A stretch of 20,815 bases of DNA. Origin: Anammoximicrobium sp032229885. Lineage in GTDB: Bacteria > Planctomycetota > Planctomycetia > Pirellulales > Pirellulaceae. Of the stretch, positions 7,221-14,895 are shown piece by piece. A model generated the notes under the pieces. It saw only the letters and a program-made list of their open reading frames with translations, did not search any database and had not been told where the DNA came from. The stretch's first letter is position 1. Every line of letters begins with the position of its first letter. The stretch is taken from positions 1 to 20,815 of the forward strand of contig JAVYAJ010000098.1 of assembly GCA_032229885.1 (NCBI GenBank), read 5' to 3'. Made by a program: the position numbers and the translations under genes.

Positions 7221-9194
7221 TCAATCGGGCGTATCCAGATAGGGGTCTTGCCCCATCTCGCGCTGCATCTTCTTGCGCTGTTTTTCGTGGTGCAGCAGGA
7301 TGTTGCGATCGCGAAAGTGACGCCGCTCGACCTTGCGCTGGGCGGCGCGGAACGTGCCGGTAAATCCGTTGAGCGCCGCCGTGGCTCGGCGGCCCAGTTC
7401 CTTGAGCTTTTCGGCGCGTTTCGGTCCCAACCCCGACTCGAGGATCTCGTCCTCGAGGGACAAAAAGTAGCGAACCGTTCCCGGATCGCCCTGTCGCCCA
7501 CAGCGACCGGCCAACTGCCGATCGATGCGGGCCGCGTCGTGCATTTCCGTGATGATCACGTGCAGTCCGCCGGCCTCGGAAACAGCCTCGCCCAGCTTGA
7601 TGTCCGTCCCGCGGCCCGCCATGTTCGTCGCCACCGTGACCTTGCCGCGCTGGCCCGCCAGCGCGACGATCTGCGCCTCTTTGGCGATTTCGTTGGCGTT
7701 CAGCACCTGATGCTCGGCGCCGCGTTCTGACAACAGCTTCGAAAGATGCTCCGACTTGTCGATCGACCGAGTCCCGATCAAAACGGGCCGGTTCTGCTCG
7801 TGCAGTTCCATCGTCTCGTCGGCGATCGCCTCCCATTTGGCCTCGTTCGTGCCAAAGATCCGGGTCGGCATGCGTTTGCGGAGCACGGGCCGATTCGTCG
7901 GGATGCCGATCACTCGCATCTTATAGATCTTGCGGAATTCGCGCGCCGACGTTCGCGCCGTTCCGGTCATCCCAGCCAGGAATCGATAGCGGAGAAAGAG
8001 ATCTTGGACGGTGATCCGCGCCGCCTGGCCGGTCGGCACGGTCACCTCGATGCGCTCCTTGGCCTCGATCGCCTGATGAATTCCGTCGCGCCATTTGCGG
8101 CCTTCGGCCAGGCGGCCGGTGAACTCGTCCACGATCACGATTTCGCCGTCACGCACCACGTATTGGCGATCCAGATGGTAATCGCGGTGCACCTTGATGG
8201 CCCGCTCCATGTACTGGTACAGGTCCACCAACCCGACGCTCCGCAGCAACTCGGGCTGAGGGATCGTCCGCAGGAATTGGCGACCGCTCGCCGTCAGTTC
8301 CGCCTTCTTGTCATCGTGATCGTACTCGTAGTGTTCGTCCTCGACAAAGCGTGGCGCCTGTTCGGCCGCCCACTGGTAGGTGGCCACGACTTGTTCCCGC
8401 GCTTTGTCGCCCAGCGAACCGATGATCAACGGCGTTCGCGCCTCGTCGATCAACACGCTGTCGGCCTCGTCCACCAGGACAAAATAGGGACTGCGCTGGA
8501 CCGGCTGTTCGCCTCCTTGATCCCATCGTTCACTGCTTCCTTCGCCCAGAAAATCCGCCGCTTGCCGTCCCATCCGCCGCAACAGCAGGCGATCTCGCAG
8601 AAAATCAAAGCCGAACTCCTTGGCCGTGCCATAGGTGATGTCACAGCCGTAGGCCGCCCGGCGTTTGTCCGAATCATCGGGCGTCTCGACGACCCCGATG
8701 GTCATCCCCAGCAACCGATAAATCGGCGCCATCGTCTCGGCGTCGCGACAGGCGAGATAGTCGTTGACCGTGGCCAGATGCGAGCCCTTGCCGGGCAGCG
8801 CTCGCAGATACATCGGCAACGTCGCGGTCAATGTCTTGCCCTCGCCCGTGTCCATTTCCGCGATGTTGCCGGAAAATAGCGCCATGCCGCCAATGAGCTG
8901 CACGTCGAAATGTCGCATTTTCACCGTCCGAACGGCGGCCTCGCGAACCAACGCAAACGCTTCGACCAGCATCCGATCCAAGCGTTCGCCGCTCTTGGCC
9001 CGAAAGCGCAGCGACAAGCTGCGCTTGCGCAGTTGGGCGTCCGACTCTTTTTGCAGGACGGGTTCGAGCTCGCCGATCTGCTGCAACAGGCTGCTCCAAC
9101 GAGCCATGCGGCGGGTGATCGGGCTGCCGAACACGGTCAACAACCGGGCAGGAAGGCCGCGAGGCAGCTTGCTAAGCGGATCGCGCAGAGTCAT
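7221..9194 (-). CDS. secA: SecA-like ATPase lacking the two-helix finger and C-terminal domains
   Basis: A 657-residue homologue of the preprotein translocase motor SecA. The N terminus aligns with SecA (FGSPITRR, 22-29). MRHFDVQLIGGM (93-104) and the Walker A loop MDTGEGKT (114-121) are near-canonical, and DEAD is at 242-245 inside VLVDEADSVLIDEARTPLIIGS-like sequence. The preprotein cross-linking domain, the second motor domain (MAGRGTDIKLG) and GRCGRQGDPG all follow. The protein stops just after the start of the long helical scaffold (AQRKVERRHF), so the rest of the scaffold, the helical wing, the two-helix finger and the zinc tail are absent. Housekeeping SecA is usually 840 residues or more. 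About 15 extra residues lie just before DEAD. The start is supported by GAAGGA (9208-9213). It is probably an accessory SecA; the housekeeping gene should lie elsewhere. Confidence 0.88.
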   Translation of the reverse strand: MTLRDPLSKLPRGLPARLLTVFGSPITRRMARWSSLLQQIGELEPVLQKESDAQLRKRSLSLRFRAKSGERLDRMLVEAFALVREAAVRTVKMRHFDVQLIGGMALFSGNIAEMDTGEGKTLTATLPMYLRALPGKGSHLATVNDYLACRDAETMAPIYRLLGMTIGVVETPDDSDKRRAAYGCDITYGTAKEFGFDFLRDRLLLRRMGRQAADFLGEGSSERWDQGGEQPVQRSPYFVLVDEADSVLIDEARTPLIIGSLGDKAREQVVATYQWAAEQAPRFVEDEHYEYDHDDKKAELTASGRQFLRTIPQPELLRSVGLVDLYQYMERAIKVHRDYHLDRQYVVRDGEIVIVDEFTGRLAEGRKWRDGIHQAIEAKERIEVTVPTGQAARITVQDLFLRYRFLAGMTGTARTSAREFRKIYKMRVIGIPTNRPVLRKRMPTRIFGTNEAKWEAIADETMELHEQNRPVLIGTRSIDKSEHLSKLLSERGAEHQVLNANEIAKEAQIVALAGQRGKVTVATNMAGRGTDIKLGEAVSEAGGLHVIITEMHDAARIDRQLAGRCGRQGDPGTVRYFLSLEDEILESGLGPKRAEKLKELGRRATAALNGFTGTFRAAQRKVERRHFRDRNILLHHEKQRKKMQREMGQDPYLDTPD

Positions 9195-9264
9195 CGGGGG
9201 GGTGGTTCCTTCAAGTCACGGGGAAAAGACGCCGGAAGCAGATTCGCGGCGTCGCGCCGCCGTC

Positions 9265-9293
9265 ATTATACGGACCACGGACTGTCACGTCAT
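9265..9293 (-). promoter_or_regulatory. Candidate promoter of the SecA-like gene
   Basis: Read on the minus strand, ATGACG (9293-9288, four of six matches to TTGACA with the TGAC core) is followed after exactly 17 bases by a perfect TATAAT (9270-9265). Transcription would start near 9258, giving a leader of about 63 bases before the SecA-like start at 9194. It is the best sigma70-type match I found in the window. Confidence 0.55.
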
Positions 9294-9724
9294 TGCCGAA
9301 CTGCGCTTGGCGCAGCCGCCGTGACGCCAGCCGCGCCGCCCAAGCCGGCGTTTCCCGGTGGGTTCAGACGCCCAGAGGTCGGCTCTCCGTCCGTAAAACG
9401 TCTGGGTGGCGGGGCGTCGCCGCTTCGGGGCTATCCTGCGCACCGGCGAGAACGACCGTGCGAATGCTCAGCCGGGCGAGGCAGGCGGACTGAAACCCGC
9501 TCGACAAGATCCTCCCTTCCGTCCCGCCTGGATCTCGACACAGAACCCAAGGCCATGCCGGCCAAGCGTCGCGTCGCCGAGGACGCGCGGGGCGGCTTCT
9601 GGCACGAGGAGAGGAAGATCGATCCGAGCCACGAGGATCAAGGCTAGATGTTTCGAGATAGCCGCGATTGTCAGGCAGCCGGAATTCCGTCCTCGGGCAA
9701 GTGCCACAATCTGGGAATTGTGAC

Positions 9725-9759
9725 GGGGGAACGCATTCGTTCGTGTCGCCGTTTCCCCC
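9725..9759 (-). terminator. Terminator-like stem after the DUF1598-like gene
   Basis: GGGGGAA (9725-9731) pairs with TTCCCCC (9753-9759), starting 31 bases beyond the stop of the minus-strand gene that ends at 9790. An inner stem GAACG-catt-CGTTC (9729-9742) competes with it. There is no T run on the minus strand after the stem, so this is a moderate call based mainly on placement. Confidence 0.35.
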
Positions 9760-9789
9760 TTCGTCCAGTTTGCCTCAGTTTCACCACAC

Positions 9790-11154
9790 TCAGTTCCACC
9801 ACCAAGTAGAACCATCCGGCGCCGCGCCCGTCGAGCGAGTCGCCGTCAATTGAGGGGCAACGACGCTGTGGGCGACCACATCCCAAGACTCGATCTGAAC
9901 GCCGCCCGAGGCCGTGATCACATAGTTGCGGCCGATCTTGAGGAAACTGCATTGCGGCTCGACGCTTTTGGGGGCCGGCAGACCGCCGAAGACAATCGTG
10001 CTGTCCGGGCGGCTCAGCAACGGAAAGCCCGGTCCACCCGCCAGACCGACGAGGTCTTCGTGCTGGATCAGCGCAGCCACCACGCACAGATCCATCAGGT
10101 TGCGCAACTGGGCCAGCGTCGGGTCTTTCTTGGCCAACACGGTGTAATGCGCTGTCAGCAAATCGGCCCATCGCTTGGCAACCGGATCGGCCCGCCCCGT
10201 GCCTTGCACCGTTCCGTCCGCCGCCACCAGTTCATCCTCGCTCATGGCTTTTACGCCCTGGCCGCGAATCTCCCAGGCCAATCGATCCTCGCTGCGGCCC
10301 AAAGGTTCGTAGTTGCACGCCAGCCACCACCGCGGCATCGCACTGCCCGGCAGTTGCCCTTTGGATTTGAGCATGTCCAGATATCCGGGCAGGCCGGGAA
10401 CGGGAGATTTTTCGAGGTTCATCGCCAGCCGCTTCATCCGATAGTCGGCCGCAAACAGGGTCTTCGCGAAATGGCTATCGGTGGGAACCCCGGTGAGCGT
10501 GATCTGTTGGGGGCCTAGCGCCCGCGCAGCCACCGGCAGCACGGATGGATTGAACGTGTGCTGCGTCTGCATAAAGTGCTCGAAGTTCTTTCGGCCTTCG
10601 GCCGTCGGGTCGATGGATACGGAAATTCCTTCGGTTCGCGCCGCGTCGACGGTCCGCAAGGCCACGAGCAAGTGGTCCAGCCGCACGGCCGGCAATCCGG
10701 TCGTCACGCCGACCGCGTTGCCGTCGTCGTCGAATCGCCAGCCCTCGCCCGGACCCGCCAGGACGATGTCGTTCAGCTCGGGATAGACCAGAACGTATTG
10801 GACTCGTTGCAGACCGGCCAAGTAGAACACGGCGTCCGGGACTTTTTCGGCCTTGTTGCCGGCCGCCGCCAAGGCGGCTTCGAGCGCCCGCAGCGAGATC
10901 TTGCGAAGCGGGCTATTCGGCTGGAACTCGGCGGCGACCCGATCGGGCTCGACTCGCAGTTGGGCGGCCAGCTCCTGACGTTCGGCCGCGGTCGGCGCCC
11001 GCACCGCGCCGCTCGGATCGACGATAATCCCGCCGACCGCTCGGTTATAGCCGCCCCAGTTGGCCTGAGCCCAGGCGGATGCGGGCAGCAGGAGCACAGC
11101 TAGCAAAGCAAAAATCCACTTGGCGGATCGAAGTCGAACTAAGCTTTGCGACAT
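9790..11154 (-). CDS. Secreted DUF1598-like planctomycete protein
   Basis: A 454-residue exported protein of unknown function. A clear Sec signal peptide runs from residue 1 to about 29: basic start, hydrophobic core WIFALLAVLLLP, then ASAWA before QANWGG. The mature start NRAVGGIIVDPSGAVR is what I associate with DUF1598, a family known mainly from planctomycetes. The body is a mixed soluble sequence with no catalytic motif I can name and no second membrane segment. ATG 11154 is chosen because it begins the signal peptide and AGGAG (11165-11169) lies ten bases upstream; the open frame back to 11316 has no such support. It is transcribed divergently from the sigma54 activator, which might control it. 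The C terminus is tryptophan-rich (STWWWN). Confidence 0.8.
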   Translation of the reverse strand: MSQSLVRLRSAKWIFALLAVLLLPASAWAQANWGGYNRAVGGIIVDPSGAVRAPTAAERQELAAQLRVEPDRVAAEFQPNSPLRKISLRALEAALAAAGNKAEKVPDAVFYLAGLQRVQYVLVYPELNDIVLAGPGEGWRFDDDGNAVGVTTGLPAVRLDHLLVALRTVDAARTEGISVSIDPTAEGRKNFEHFMQTQHTFNPSVLPVAARALGPQQITLTGVPTDSHFAKTLFAADYRMKRLAMNLEKSPVPGLPGYLDMLKSKGQLPGSAMPRWWLACNYEPLGRSEDRLAWEIRGQGVKAMSEDELVAADGTVQGTGRADPVAKRWADLLTAHYTVLAKKDPTLAQLRNLMDLCVVAALIQHEDLVGLAGGPGFPLLSRPDSTIVFGGLPAPKSVEPQCSFLKIGRNYVITASGGVQIESWDVVAHSVVAPQLTATRSTGAAPDGSTWWWN

Positions 11155-11300
11155 CTGTAGTGCTCTCCTAAATCCCTCGGATGTGTCGAGAAGCGCCGGC
11201 CCACCCAACGAGAATGACTGTTGTTCCTCGGCCGGCCACGCAGAATCTTGTGATTGTCGGTCTGGAACGATCGTCAACGCCGACCATTTCCTGTAACTTA

Positions 11301-11329
11301 AGTATAACTGTGGCATGGAATAAATGCAA
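11301..11329 (-). promoter_or_regulatory. Candidate promoter of the DUF1598-like gene
   Basis: On the minus strand TTGCAT (11329-11324) lies 17 bases upstream of TATACT (11306-11301), which matches five of six bases of the -10 consensus; the -35 box is weak. The leader would be about 140 bases. The same segment holds an eight-base palindrome ACTTAAGT (11296-11303) and a plus-strand TATAAC (11303-11308) that could serve the divergent gene. The local AT richness stands out from the GC-rich surroundings. Confidence 0.35.
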
Positions 11330-11362
11330 GAAAACGCTCTTAGACCATCGGCGGGCGAACCG

Positions 11363-13384
11363 ATGCAGGCTTATCTGGTGATTCGCGAAGGCACGAAGTG
11401 GTCCGACGTCTCGCGTCTGACGCCGGGGCGGACGATGACCATCGGCCGCGCACCGACCAACCAGATCGAGATTCGGGACGACCGGTGCAGCCGCTACCAT
11501 GCCGAAGTGTTCATGTCCCAGGGCCAATGGACGCTTCGCGATCTCGACAGCCGCAATGGGACGCTGCTCAATGGCAAACGAGTGAGTGGCGATGTCGTGT
11601 TGTCCGAAGGGGACGTGATCCGCATCGCCAACCATCAGATGGCTTTTGTGCACGATCTGAGCAAGGCGTTCGTCGAGGGGGCGAGCAGGTCCACGTCGAC
11701 GGTGGAACCGAACGAACAGACCTTGTCGGGCACGATGACCGCCGACCCGAGCCAGCTTGCGACGGAATCTACGGCAACGCCGCAAATCACGCACCGTAGC
11801 GGCCAGACCAGCCTGCTGCATCCGACGGGTCGAGACGGCCTCGGTTCCGGCGCGTTGGGCGAGGCCGCAACCCGTCTGTGTCAGCTCGCCTTCGGACTGG
11901 CGAGCCAGACGGACGTCGAGTCGGTGGCTCGACTGGCGCTGGACGGCCTGTTCGAAAGCACGCGATGCGACGCCGCCGCCCTGCTGTTGGGGCCGCGGCG
12001 CAGCGACGACACGGCGCGGGCAGCCGATCAGGTCGTGGTCGCCTCGCGCTCGGCGCCCGGCGCCAAATACCACCGGATCTCCGCTTTCCTCGCCGACATG
12101 GTGCTCCGCGAGCAGGAAGCCGTCCTTGCTCGGAACTCTCAGGACGACGCCACGTTGGGCACGCGGAACAGCAAGGGCGAGATCGAATCCGTCAGCGAGA
12201 TCTGTTCGCCGATCCGCCAGGACGACAAGACCCGAGGCCTGATTCACCTGTACTCGATGAGCCTCGACCGGCCGCTCGAGTCGGACGATTTAGAGTTTTC
12301 CTTGGCCGTGGCCGACAACGTCGCCCTGGCGCTGAAAAGCCTGGACCGCCAACAGGAACTGGTTGAAAACCTTTCGGCGACACGGAACGAAATCGCCTCG
12401 TTGCGCCAGCAATTGGGCGCCGAAAGCGAAATCGTGGGCAGCAGCCTGCCCGTGAAGAGGCTGCACGAGGCCATCACCCAGGCCGCGCCGAGCCGCGCCA
12501 CCGTGCTGATTCGCGGCGAAAGCGGCGTGGGCAAGGAACTGGTGGCCCGCGCCATCCACTTCGCCAGCCCGCGGAACAAAGGGCCTTTTGTCTGTCTGAA
12601 CTGCGCGGCCCTCTCCGAAGCGCTGCTCGAGAGCGAGCTGTTCGGGCACGAGAAAGGCGCATTCACCGGCGCGACGGAACGCAAACTCGGCAAGTTCGAG
12701 TCCGCTCATCACGGGACGCTGATGCTGGACGAGATCGGCGAAATGAGCGCCTCGACCCAGGCCAAGTTCCTGCGCGTGCTCGAAGGGCACCCGTTCGAGC
12801 GCGTCGGCGGCAACCAGGCGGTCCGTGTGGATGTCCGCGTGCTGGCCGCGACCAACCGCGACCTCGAAAAGGACGTGGCGGCAGGCAAGTTCCGCCGAGA
12901 TCTGTACTTTCGGCTGCACGTCGTGGAGATCGTCGTTCCGCCGCTGCGCAAGCGGGGCGACGACGTGATCGAACTGGCGACGTTCTTTCTCCGGCGGCTG
13001 AACCGGGAAACGGGCAAACGCCTTCGCGGCTTTACGCCCGAAGCGTTGACTCAGTTGCAGCGATACTCGTGGCCGGGCAACGTGCGGGAATTGCGGAACG
13101 TCGTCGAGCGGGCGGTCGTCCTGTCGCGCGGGGATTGGATCGGCGTCGAAAACTTGACACTATCGAACCTACCGCCCAGCAGCGATTCCGGAGAAATGTC
13201 GCAACCAACCCGCGAGCATCGGTCGCTGACCTTGGCCGAAGTCGAACGGCGGCACATCCTGGCGACGCTGCAAGCCGGTGGGTGGAACAAGAGCCGCGCT
13301 GCCGCCGCATTGGGAATCGAACGTTCGACGCTGGACCGCAAGATCCATCGGTACAACTTGAAACCTAGCCCACAGACGGAGTGA
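11363..13384 (+). CDS. FHA-GAF-AAA+-Fis sigma54-dependent transcriptional activator
   Basis: A 673-residue enhancer-binding protein. An FHA phosphothreonine-binding domain occupies about residues 24-96 (TIGRAPTNQI, CSRYHAEVF, LDSRNGTLLNGK). A GAF-like sensor lies around 170-340. A coiled linker leads to the AAA+ domain with Walker A GESGVGKE (385-392), the sigma54-contacting loop GAFTGA (432-437) and Walker B LMLDE (453-457). The C terminus is a Fis-type helix-turn-helix (KSRAAAALGIERSTLDRKI). It would remodel sigma54 RNA polymerase in response to a Ser/Thr-kinase signal, inferred from the FHA domain and the absence of a receiver domain. ATG 11363 starts right at the FHA fold; ATG 11324 would add 13 residues, and neither has a strong ribosome binding site. 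The stop overlaps the next start (GTGA). Confidence 0.92.
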   Translation: MQAYLVIREGTKWSDVSRLTPGRTMTIGRAPTNQIEIRDDRCSRYHAEVFMSQGQWTLRDLDSRNGTLLNGKRVSGDVVLSEGDVIRIANHQMAFVHDLSKAFVEGASRSTSTVEPNEQTLSGTMTADPSQLATESTATPQITHRSGQTSLLHPTGRDGLGSGALGEAATRLCQLAFGLASQTDVESVARLALDGLFESTRCDAAALLLGPRRSDDTARAADQVVVASRSAPGAKYHRISAFLADMVLREQEAVLARNSQDDATLGTRNSKGEIESVSEICSPIRQDDKTRGLIHLYSMSLDRPLESDDLEFSLAVADNVALALKSLDRQQELVENLSATRNEIASLRQQLGAESEIVGSSLPVKRLHEAITQAAPSRATVLIRGESGVGKELVARAIHFASPRNKGPFVCLNCAALSEALLESELFGHEKGAFTGATERKLGKFESAHHGTLMLDEIGEMSASTQAKFLRVLEGHPFERVGGNQAVRVDVRVLAATNRDLEKDVAAGKFRRDLYFRLHVVEIVVPPLRKRGDDVIELATFFLRRLNRETGKRLRGFTPEALTQLQRYSWPGNVRELRNVVERAVVLSRGDWIGVENLTLSNLPPSSDSGEMSQPTREHRSLTLAEVERRHILATLQAGGWNKSRAAAALGIERSTLDRKIHRYNLKPSPQTE

Positions 13385-14787
13385 AGGCGCGAATGATGGG
13401 GCTCGTGTGCGTGGCGTTGGCGATGGCGGCGGTCTGCGCCGCGCCGGACGGCGAGTTCGGCGAGCAAGAGGCCGCCCTGCTGCAAGCGCTCGGGTTGGAC
13501 ATGCCTCCGGGTCCTATTGCCCCCGCCCAGGGCCAGTGCGTGGCGACCGTCGATGCGGACGCGCAGCCGGTCGTGGGCCGCCTGCTGGCGTTCGTTGGCC
13601 AGACGCGGATCGTGATGCTGCCCGACGGGCAACTGGCCGCCCGTTCGGCCGACCAAGCGAAACCGACGCCACATCCTTTCGAGCCGGCGACCAAGGCGGC
13701 GGTGGCGGCCCGTCTGCGCGCCGCCTCGCTGCCCGGGTTTCAATCCACGGAAACCCGTCGTTATTTGTATCTGTACAACTGCAGCGAACCGTTCGCCCAA
13801 GCCGCCAGTCGGATTCTCGAGACCATGTTTCGCGGCGTGGTCGGCTATGCCCAGGTGCACGAATTGACGGCCGTTGTGCCCGAAGTTCCGCTGGTCGTCA
13901 TCATTTTTCGCACGGCCGACGAGTTTCAGGCGTTCCGCCGAATGCCTGAAGACACGGTCGCCTACTACGACGTCCTCTCCAACCACGTGGTGATGTACGA
14001 GGAATCGCGGCTATGGCAGATCAAGCCCGAATTGGCGACGGCTCAGGCCATCGCCACGATCGCCCACGAAGGCGCGCATCAGATCCTGCACAACATCGGC
14101 GTGCAACAACGGCTGGCGCGCTGGCCTACTTGGCTGGAAGAAGGCCTGGCCGAATATCTGGCGCCGACCACAACCGATCGTCAGTTGAAATGGAAGGGCG
14201 TCGGCCAGGCAAACGATCTCCGTCTGTTCGAACTCGAGCAATGGCTGGCAAACCGCTCGCCGGATGATGCGGACGGCCAGCTCGTGGCCCAGACCGTGGG
14301 CGCTGTTCGTCTGACGTCGACCGGCTACGCCGCGGCCTGGGCTTTGACGAACTATTTGGCTCGACACCAGCGCGAGGCGTTCCACGAGTTCATCCGCCAG
14401 ACCAGCCGTCTGGGGCCGTTGGAAAACCCGGGCCGCGTCGCGCCGCCGGGCGTGCTGCCGGACAACGTGCGGCGTTTCAAAGAGGCGTTCGGCGACGATC
14501 TGGCAGCGCTGGAACGTCGCCTGATCCTGTCTTTGAAACAGATGCCCTACGTCGATCCCTTCGCCGACTGGCCGCATTTCGTCGCGGTTGTCTCCGCGCC
14601 GTCGAGTCCGCGGCTCCGCCGTGATGTCGGCATGTTTCGCGCGCCGGAACAGGCAGACCGCTGGCGCCGCGAGTATATCGACCAGACGCCGGAGCCCCTC
14701 CGGGCGTCCATCCAGTCCGCCGTCCATCCGTTTCCCAACCGCGCCTTGGCCGAAGCGTTCGCCCGACGTTGGATGCAGGGCAACTGA
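13381..14787 (+). CDS. Secreted DUF1570-like protein with HExxH peptidase motif
   Basis: A 468-residue protein with an N-terminal signal sequence (MKARMMGLVCVALAMAAVCA). The central part carries HEGAH (H229, E230, H233), followed 21 residues later by E254 in WLEEGLAEY. This is the HExxH...E zinc arrangement of gluzincin-type metallopeptidases and is typical of DUF1570 proteins, which are common in planctomycetes. It is probably exported; activity and substrate are unknown. The GTG start at 13381 overlaps the stop of the sigma54 activator by four bases (GTGA), pointing to translational coupling. An ATG at 13393 with GGAG at 13378-13381 is a possible alternative and would keep the signal peptide. 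Tight coupling of a regulator to an exported peptidase-like protein suggests they act in one pathway. Confidence 0.82.
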   Translation: MKARMMGLVCVALAMAAVCAAPDGEFGEQEAALLQALGLDMPPGPIAPAQGQCVATVDADAQPVVGRLLAFVGQTRIVMLPDGQLAARSADQAKPTPHPFEPATKAAVAARLRAASLPGFQSTETRRYLYLYNCSEPFAQAASRILETMFRGVVGYAQVHELTAVVPEVPLVVIIFRTADEFQAFRRMPEDTVAYYDVLSNHVVMYEESRLWQIKPELATAQAIATIAHEGAHQILHNIGVQQRLARWPTWLEEGLAEYLAPTTTDRQLKWKGVGQANDLRLFELEQWLANRSPDDADGQLVAQTVGAVRLTSTGYAAAWALTNYLARHQREAFHEFIRQTSRLGPLENPGRVAPPGVLPDNVRRFKEAFGDDLAALERRLILSLKQMPYVDPFADWPHFVAVVSAPSSPRLRRDVGMFRAPEQADRWRREYIDQTPEPLRASIQSAVHPFPNRALAEAFARRWMQGN

Positions 14788-14791
14788 ACGC

Positions 14792-14827
14792 GGCCGATCG
14801 CCCCCTGGCGGGCGCCGCCGATCGGCC
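14792..14827. terminator. Terminator-like hairpin between convergent genes
   Basis: GGCCGATCG (14792-14800) and CGATCGGCC (14819-14827) form a perfect nine-base-pair stem around an 18-base GC-rich loop. It begins five bases after the stop of the DUF1570-like gene and before the convergent oxidoreductase gene, an expected place for a bidirectional terminator. No T run follows on either strand. Confidence 0.45.
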
Positions 14828-14895
14828 CGCGCCAAGCGCCGCCATTCGCCCGGGCAAGGCGCTGCTCGTGGGCGACCCGCGATCCCGCTCACGGA

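Larger units (their letters stand above)
9195..9789. other. 595-base intergenic region upstream of the SecA-like gene
   Basis: I see no convincing gene here. Open frames exist on the plus strand but lack ribosome binding sites and recognisable domains. The region contains a good minus-strand promoter (9265-9293), a short hairpin CTGCGC-ttg-GCGCAG (9301-9315), an inverted pair CAGACG/CGTCTG (9365-9370 and 9399-9404), CACAAT-ctggga-ATTGTG (9705-9722) and a terminator-like stem (9725-9759). The stretch 9405-9700 holds nothing I can name. It could host a small RNA or be decayed sequence. Confidence 0.4.

Noticed and set aside
11311..11327. Sigma54-like -24/-12 promoter (TGGCAT ... TGC)
   Set aside because: The GG and GC elements are 14 bases apart instead of the strict 12, so sigma54 RNA polymerase should not recognise it.
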